Below, piece after piece: positions 59,457 to 64,000 of a stretch of DNA of 64,000 bases (position 1 is its first letter; every line of letters starts with the position of its first letter). The notes under the pieces are model-generated. The model saw nothing but the letters and a program-made list of their open reading frames with translations. It was not told the origin of the DNA and ran no database searches. The position numbers were made by a program, and so were the translations under genes. The stretch covers positions 6,572,001 through 6,636,000 of the forward strand of contig NC_052112.1 in the NCBI RefSeq assembly GCF_012273895.1. The letters run 5' to 3'. This stretch comes from Zerene cesonia (lineage: Eukaryota; Arthropoda; Insecta; Lepidoptera; Pieridae).

Positions 59457-62400
59457 CACAATGCCTCAATGTCATTGGCAATTTTGTTATAAATGTAGGG
59501 ACCGAGAAATGCTTGATGGCGTTGAGCTAGTCTGGTGTTATATTTTGATTGGGAGAAGACTTTGTCTTTCCTTCTTTTACTTAAAGCGATTTTCGTAGAA
59601 TTCGAACTAGATAATCTATGTTGATTTAGGAGAATGTTATGAATAAAGAGTTGTCGAACAGTCAGAACACCACATTCTTTAAATAGCTCTGATGTACCAA
59701 AATAAAATGGCTTAAATATAGCAACCTTCAGAACAGCTCTTTGTGCCCGCTCCAGTATTAACATGTTGGTACTTGAAGAAATTACCAATAAACCTCAATA
59801 GCATTATAAACATCTTTCATCTCTTAATAATTAAATTCTACTTTAGTAGAAAACGAAATAGAATATACAAATAGACATACCAATTGGACTATATTTAAAC
59901 TACTATTATTAATCAAAAGTTATTGAACAATAGTTTCTTCTATTCTTTTGGAACATTTGATGTATTTGATAGCCTTTCTCGAGAATTAAGAAAAAAAAAG
60001 TGTATACTCACATTGTATTTGCAAGGGCACCTCTAGCGCTATCTCCGCGACAGGAATGTCATCCTGCTGGTAAGAGCGCGGCGAGTCGTCTTTCAGATAG
60101 TGCGGGTTGTTCGCTTGCTCTTGCTTGCGCGCTTCCCGAAGCTGCAAAATGTTGTACTTGCATTATATTATTCACATATATCACTAATTTTATGGGCGTA
60201 CAAGTACGTAGTCGTTTCCCTTATACAAGTGATTTCATGAATATATTCAAAATGCGCGTGCAACTCAGATATTTGCAATTCGAGAATTACCGAGCCCATT
60301 TTTTTAACTGGTTTATACACCGAATTAGAAAAAATTATTTGATTATTTATAAGATTTCAATACAACACAAATGATTACAACACAAATAAAGTGAGCGTTG
60401 GCAAGTGAGCGCATACGTGTGGGGTATGCATGTGCTTTAGTGGAAGTGCGTGCGTGTGTGTGTAGCACATGTGTATGCAAGTGTGTGCGTTCATGTGTGA
60501 AGTGTATGCATCTGAGTGTGCGCGCGTTTGGTTAATGCATGTGTGCGTGGGAGAGTGCGCGGGCGCGGACGTGTGATGTGGTCCACCCATGTGAGTGCGT
60601 GTGCGCGCGTACCATCAGAAGCTCGTCGGGCGTGAGGTGCGTGAGGTGCGTGCGGTGCGTGGCGGGGCGCGCGTCGGGCGGCGCGGCGAACAGCGCGGCG
60701 CCCTCGTCCTCCGAGCTCGAGCTCTCCGACGACCAGCGCGAGTGGGACAGCCACTGCTCGAGGTCCAGCCTGCAACAAACGAGCGTTGCGTTTATATCAT
60801 GAAAAATAATTATTATAAATATTTTTTAGGTATAAGGATATAAACTTAACAAAATAATACATAGAATATGAAGTTTTAAAAAATGATAGAAATACAAACA
60901 ATTACAACAGTAAATAACTCTTAATAATACAGTAGTAAACTCTTTGCACTGTTTCTGAGAAGAATATTTTTCATTGGAAAACTTTAGGAAACTAATATTT
61001 CCATCAAAAATCCTATACAATGTTTTGTATACATTTGCGTTCCAAATAGTCTCATCATGAAAGCTTCTTATTGCAGGTTTTCCAAATTTTGTAAGCATAT
61101 ACCATTTAAATTTATTTAACTTACTCGGCAGGCATTGGCACTTTCTTCTGTGCTTTAGGCGCCACAGGTTTTAACTCGCCCTCAAACAAACTCGCCAACT
61201 CCTCAATCATACCACCACTAAAGTTGCTTGATGTCTTCTCACCATTAAGCAATTCTTCAACATTATCCTCTTTATCCAATCCATTGCTAAAACATTTCAT
61301 AAGTTTAGAAACAATTCATTATTATTTCTAAAATGTCTATATGAACACACAAACTATACATTTAACATATATATAACTTTAAAACATTTTTCTTTTCTTA
61401 CAGCCAACCAATCACTTTATAATTTTTTTAATCCTATTAAATCCTCACCTCTCATGCTGCACAAGCGTGTCAGTAATAACTGAATCCTTAATAGTGATAT
61501 CGGGCACACAGCTGTCTGGGTCGATTCGAGCCAACACCAGCGACAGTAATGCAGTTGCATTGTGAGCTCGCTCTTGTACCTCCATGTCCTCGCTACAAAG
61601 CAGTGGCTTGAGACCAGATAACGTCTCTTGGATGATCTATAAAAGTATAAAGCGAAATTATTTTCAAGTAAGGAAGTTTGTTGTTATTATATAACCAACA
61701 ATTATATAATAATGTATAATCAAGTGCAAGTGGAACACACATATTAAAAATTAAAATATGTATCAATTACAAATATATTATAAATGCGGAAGTTTGTAAG
61801 GATGTGTGTGCGTTTGTTGCTCTTTCACGCAAAAACTACTGAACCGATTGCAATGAAATTGTCTATCATTGGTACGTAGACAGCTGGACAACTGTAATAA
61901 CATATAGGCAACTTTTTATCCCGATATTCTTACGGGGTACGGACTTTTGTGGGGCGCAGCTAGTTTTTTTAATATGAGTCTACTAGCAGAACATTTACAT
62001 TACATCTTAAATGCTGTTCTATGACCACATGGACTAGTACAAAAAACTTTTTTAAGTATACAAGACAAATATATGGCCGAATAAGCTTTTATGCTTTTAT
62101 TTAAAGAGATGAGGACACCTTTGACATGGCCAGCAAGTCTTAGAAGAACCAGGTGACAAATGATTTTGGATAAATTCAGATTCGACCTGTCATAATTCAA
62201 AATGTCTTATACCCGTATCGCACTAGAATGCCGAGTTCATAGATACGGGCTGATGATGATACTCACGCTGACGGCCTCCTCCCGGCGTCCGCTCTGCTCG
62301 TACAGCAGCAGCAGCTTGGCGAGCAGCTTGAGCGCGGCGTGCACGCACACGGCGCGCGCGCGCATCCCGCCCGAGCCGTGCGCGTGCGCGCGTGCGCACA

Positions 62401-63389
62401 CCAGCACCGCCGGGATCGACTCGCGCATCACTGACTCTTCCCTTTCGAGTTATACACGAATCAGAATGTGCAAGAGTTGCTTTGTAAATTATAATAGTAT
62501 GATGTACAAAGAAAATTTCCTGTAGGATATTACACAAGAGCAATAGTTTTTTTAGTTGAGATTATTTTATTTATTGTGAATTTAATAGCAGGCAACCGAA
62601 ATTGAAGTGACTTTTATAATATTGTTAACACCCTTAGATTATACCTGAAATGTCGAGATTATTACTTCTTGACAAATTCTGATTCGGAAGATTTGCTTGC
62701 AATTAAACGAATTATTTCTCGTATGTCTATAATGCGAATATATGGCAGTTACAAGTGTTGACGGAGCCTGCACCTGACCGACCGACGGGGCATACTTTAT
62801 CGAAAAATAATAGATGAAATTGTAAGCCATACGTTAAGGGTTTGTCGATAGATTACAATGTCGAGATTGTATTATAAAGGAGTTACCAATGTTACAGTGC
62901 ATTATTAAGACATAGAAAGTTTCCTTAGTTTTATGGTGATATTGTGATTAATTATTAACTTTTCATCGAACTTATCTGCCAAAACCCAAAATTAAATAAT
63001 TAAATCTTTACTAATATAATAAAGAAAGTTGTTTTTGTTTCTTTGTAAAGGCTCCGAAACTACTGATCCGAATTTTGAAACTTCTTTCACCAAAAGAGAG
63101 TTACCCCGTTCAGTTCTTACCCCGGAAAAATATCACAGGCGAAGAGCTAGTAAAAAATAATAAACAAGCCACATCGTTTACAAGGTATGCATACAGGGCG
63201 TACACATGCGTACTCACGTGCAATACTCGGAGAGCACGTAAGCGGCGGCGTAGAGCACCTCGCGGGACGCGGGGCCGGGCGGCGCGGCGGCCGCCTTCGC
63301 GCACAGCGCGCTGCACTCGCGCGCCGCGAACTGCCGCACGTCCGCCACGCGCGCGCCCACCTCCGTCAGCTGCGCGGCTATCATGCAGC
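58164..63389 (-). CDS. AP3D1: AP-3 complex subunit delta (garnet), partial gene, 8 exons
   Basis: Eight minus-strand exons (63389-63218, 62441-62267, 61636-61449, 61286-61125, 60769-60613, 60141-60012, 58982-58860, 58299-58164) join in phase to about 414 residues. They cover the C-terminal part of the helical trunk (REVLYAAAYVLSEYCT, VQERAHNATALLSLV), the diagnostic link FEGELKPVAPKAQKKVP then LDLEQWLS, an acidic serine stretch, REARKQEQANNPHYL, a lysine-rich hinge, and DPHRALDLDLD, all in AP-3 delta order. Family knowledge: delta is a large subunit of the AP-3 coat that sorts cargo to lysosomes and pigment granules; Drosophila garnet mutants have altered eye colour. The N-terminal trunk lies beyond the N block at 63449. 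The C-terminal ear exons are not found between 58164 and 57033. Identification is strong. Confidence 0.92.
58345..58450 (+). repeat. Dispersed repeat remnant
   Basis: tatatataaaaatcaattgc then tgttcgttagtctcgctaaa and actcgag is the start of a common arthropod repeat; truncated by the next element. Confidence 0.5.
58452..58667 (+). mobile_element. Helitron-like element in an AP-3 delta intron
   Basis: ttataatattataaatgcga start, actactgaaccaattgcaat, tacgtagatagctgaacaac, hairpin, end ggcgcagCTAG before T. Contains an extra 12-bp stem at 58600-58632. Confidence 0.82.
58600..58632. repeat. Perfect 12-bp hairpin inside the Helitron-like element
   Basis: ttattccggtat, loop tcctacggg, ataccggaataa. 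Sister copies (53156, 61763) lack the right arm. Confidence 0.85.
58860..58982 (-). CDS. AP3D1: AP-3 delta exon, lysine-rich hinge
   Basis: Acceptor tttattttcag, donor GTGAGTAGG. Encodes KRSDQYLISRESSKKAKKEK, then RPSKKRKSKTERHSTESDSD, the basic then acidic hinge of the family. Confidence 0.87.
59004..59800 (-). mobile_element. 3' end of a non-LTR retrotransposon (Jockey-like) in an AP-3 delta intron
   Basis: The minus strand encodes the C-terminal end of a reverse transcriptase ORF (LERAQRAVLKVAIFKPF, GTSELFKECGVLTVRQLFIH). This is followed by a (CA)n run, a 3' untranslated part with AATAAAAG, and a (TTTA)n tail at 59004-59026. It is 5' truncated, as is usual for such insertions, and cannot be autonomous. 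Confidence 0.75.
59401..59446. repeat. (TG)23 microsatellite
   Basis: Pure tg repeat followed by cgcgcgcg, lying within the 3' part of the LINE fragment. Confidence 0.97.
60012..60141 (-). CDS. AP3D1: AP-3 delta exon, REARKQEQANNP motif
   Basis: Acceptor cattttgcag, donor GTGAGTATA. Encodes LREARKQEQANNPHYLKDDS, then PVAEIALEVPLQIQ. The R-E-A-R-K-Q-E-Q-A-N-N-P block is highly conserved in AP-3 delta. Confidence 0.92.
60400..60612. repeat. GT-rich low-complexity tract
   Basis: Degenerate gtgtgcgtgcat-type sequence directly after the donor of the AP-3 delta exon at 60613. Generates spurious His/Thr-rich frames antisense. Confidence 0.8.
60613..60769 (-). CDS. AP3D1: AP-3 delta exon, acidic serine hinge
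   Basis: Acceptor gtttgttgcag, donor GTACGCGCG. Encodes LDLEQWLSHSRWSSESSSSE then DEGAALFAAPPDARPA and LTHLTPDELLM. Very GC-rich; the antisense strand has a long open frame that is not a gene. Confidence 0.9.
60770..61124 (-). other. AP-3 delta intron
   Basis: Between exons 61286-61125 and 60769-60613. A 90-codon antisense-neutral open frame crosses it with no recognised motif. Confidence 0.7.
61125..61286 (-). CDS. AP3D1: AP-3 delta exon with the diagnostic linker
   Basis: Acceptor gttttag, donor GTAAGT. Encodes NGLDKEDNVEELLNGEKTSS, then ELASLFEGELKPVAPKAQKK and VPMPAE. The GEL-x-PVAPKAQKKVP block is close to invariant in AP-3 delta and fixes the identity. Confidence 0.93.
61449..61636 (-). 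CDS. AP3D1: AP-3 delta exon, end of trunk
   Basis: Acceptor actttttatag-like (ttatag), donor GTGAGGATT. Encodes IIQETLSGLKPLLCSEDMEV, QERAHNATALLSLVLARID and on to DTLVQHE. The VQERA segment is a conserved helix of AP-3 delta. Confidence 0.9.
61763..61963 (+). mobile_element. Helitron-like element in an AP-3 delta intron
   Basis: tatattataaatgcggaagt start, actactgaaccgattgcaat, a short insertion (gtctatcatt), ggcaactttttatcccgata, end gggcgcagCTAG before T. Confidence 0.78.
62267..62441 (-). CDS. AP3D1: AP-3 delta exon, trunk helices
   Basis: Donor GTGAGTATC after REEAVS. Encodes SVMRESIPAVLVCARAHAHG and VCVHAALKLLAKLLLLYEQS. The acceptor is unclear: the phase-compatible one (cgaaag at 62447-62442) has a poor pyrimidine tract, so the right edge may be off by a few codons. 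Confidence 0.8.
63005..63150 (+). mobile_element. Short Helitron-like element in an AP-3 delta intron
   Basis: TCTTTACTAATATAATAAAG start after A, ctccgaaactactgatccga in the body, end caggcgaagagCTAG before T. Confidence 0.7.
63218..63389 (-). CDS. AP3D1: AP-3 delta exon, trunk helices
   Basis: Acceptor aattccag, donor GTGAGTACG. Encodes CMIAAQLTEVGARVADVRQF, an alanine-rich stretch and SREVLYAAAYVLSEYCT. Very GC-rich compared with the flanking introns. Confidence 0.88.
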
Positions 63390-63448
63390 CTGGAATTTTA
63401 AAGTATGTTCCAATTTCAAATCAAGATTTCATTTTTTTTATTAAAATA

Positions 63449-64000
63449 NNNNNNNNNNNNNNNNNNNNNNNNNNNNNNNNNNNNNNNNNNNNNNNNNNNN
63501 NNNNNNNNNNNNNNNNNNNNNNNNNNNNNNNNNNNNNNNNNNNNNNNNNNNNNNNNNNNNNNNNNNNNNNNNNNNNNNNNNNNNNNNNNNNNNNNNNNNN
63601 NNNNNNNNNNNNNNNNNNNNNNNNNNNNNNNNNNNNNNNNNNNNNNNNNNNNNNNNNNNNNNNNNNNNNNNNNNNNNNNNNNNNNNNNNNNNNNNNNNNN
63701 NNNNNNNNNNNNNNNNNNNNNNNNNNNNNNNNNNNNNNNNNNNNNNNNNNNNNNNNNNNNNNNNNNNNNNNNNNNNNNNNNNNNNNNNNNNNNNNNNNNN
63801 NNNNNNNNNNNNNNNNNNNNNNNNNNNNNNNNNNNNNNNNNNNNNNNNNNNNNNNNNNNNNNNNNNNNNNNNNNNNNNNNNNNNNNNNNNNNNNNNNNNN
63901 NNNNNNNNNNNNNNNNNNNNNNNNNNNNNNNNNNNNNNNNNNNNNNNNNNNNNNNNNNNNNNNNNNNNNNNNNNNNNNNNNNNNNNNNNNNNNNNNNNNN
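63449..64000. other. Assembly gap at the window end
   Basis: All N to the end of the window; upstream AP-3 delta exons would lie in or beyond it. Confidence 0.99.

Noticed and set aside
60375..60590. His/Thr-rich minus-strand frame
   Set aside because: Translation of the GT-rich low-complexity tract in an intron.
60826..61098. 90-codon minus-strand frame in an AP-3 delta intron
   Set aside because: No domain recognised, lies between two well-supported exons, and interrupts neither.
63075..63444. Arg/Pro-rich plus-strand open frames at 63.1-63.4 kb
   Set aside because: Antisense to the AP-3 delta trunk exon at 63218-63389; low-complexity GC-rich shadow.
1..64000. CRISPR arrays, phage or bacterial operon features
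   Set aside because: No spaced direct-repeat array, no ribosome-binding-site-led gene clusters; all real coding sequence is split by spliceosomal introns.

Overview
This is eukaryotic, AT-rich, intron-containing DNA with many assembly gaps. It almost certainly comes from a butterfly or moth (Lepidoptera). The evidence is repeated short Helitron-like elements (start like TCCTACTAATATTATAAATG, end with a hairpin plus CTAG, inserted between A and T), tRNA-headed SINEs with a (GAT)n tail, and insect-type protein-coding exons with GT-AG introns. The features do not identify the species. Long six-frame ORFs are absent because genes are split into short exons; the longest apparent ORFs run through N blocks or are antisense to GC-rich exons.

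Layout. Positions 1-29 and 63449-64000 are N. Positions 30 to about 43.1 kb hold no recognised protein-coding exon: AT-rich DNA with Helitron-like copies, SINE pieces, hairpins and one CpG-rich island (30.2-30.6 kb). Two 1000-N gaps (26289-27288, 31130-32129) flank a 3.8 kb contig, and the sequences on the outer sides of these gaps are an exact 77-base duplicate, so that contig is probably misplaced. From 43.1 to 46.6 kb, four minus-strand exons encode the second C2 region of an MCTP protein (multiple C2 and transmembrane domains). From 52.1 to 53.8 kb, three plus-strand exons encode part of a PfkB-family sugar kinase that looks like pseudouridine kinase. From 55.35 to 57.03 kb there is a complete five-exon minus-strand gene for a 242-residue claudin-like four-span membrane protein. 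From 58.16 to 63.39 kb, eight minus-strand exons encode the middle of AP-3 complex subunit delta (Drosophila garnet).

The genes are unrelated in job: ER/synaptic membrane calcium sensing (MCTP), pseudouridine breakdown (kinase), cell junction or membrane (claudin-like), and vesicle coat for lysosome-related organelles (AP-3 delta). No operon-like logic applies. I saw no convincing new biological system. The most useful observations are about assembly integrity (the 77-base overlap; the claudin contig lying between two gaps exactly where two convergent genes lose their 3' exons), plus several perfect hairpins, a CTCF-like site, a short telomere-type repeat and an internally duplicated Helitron-like element.
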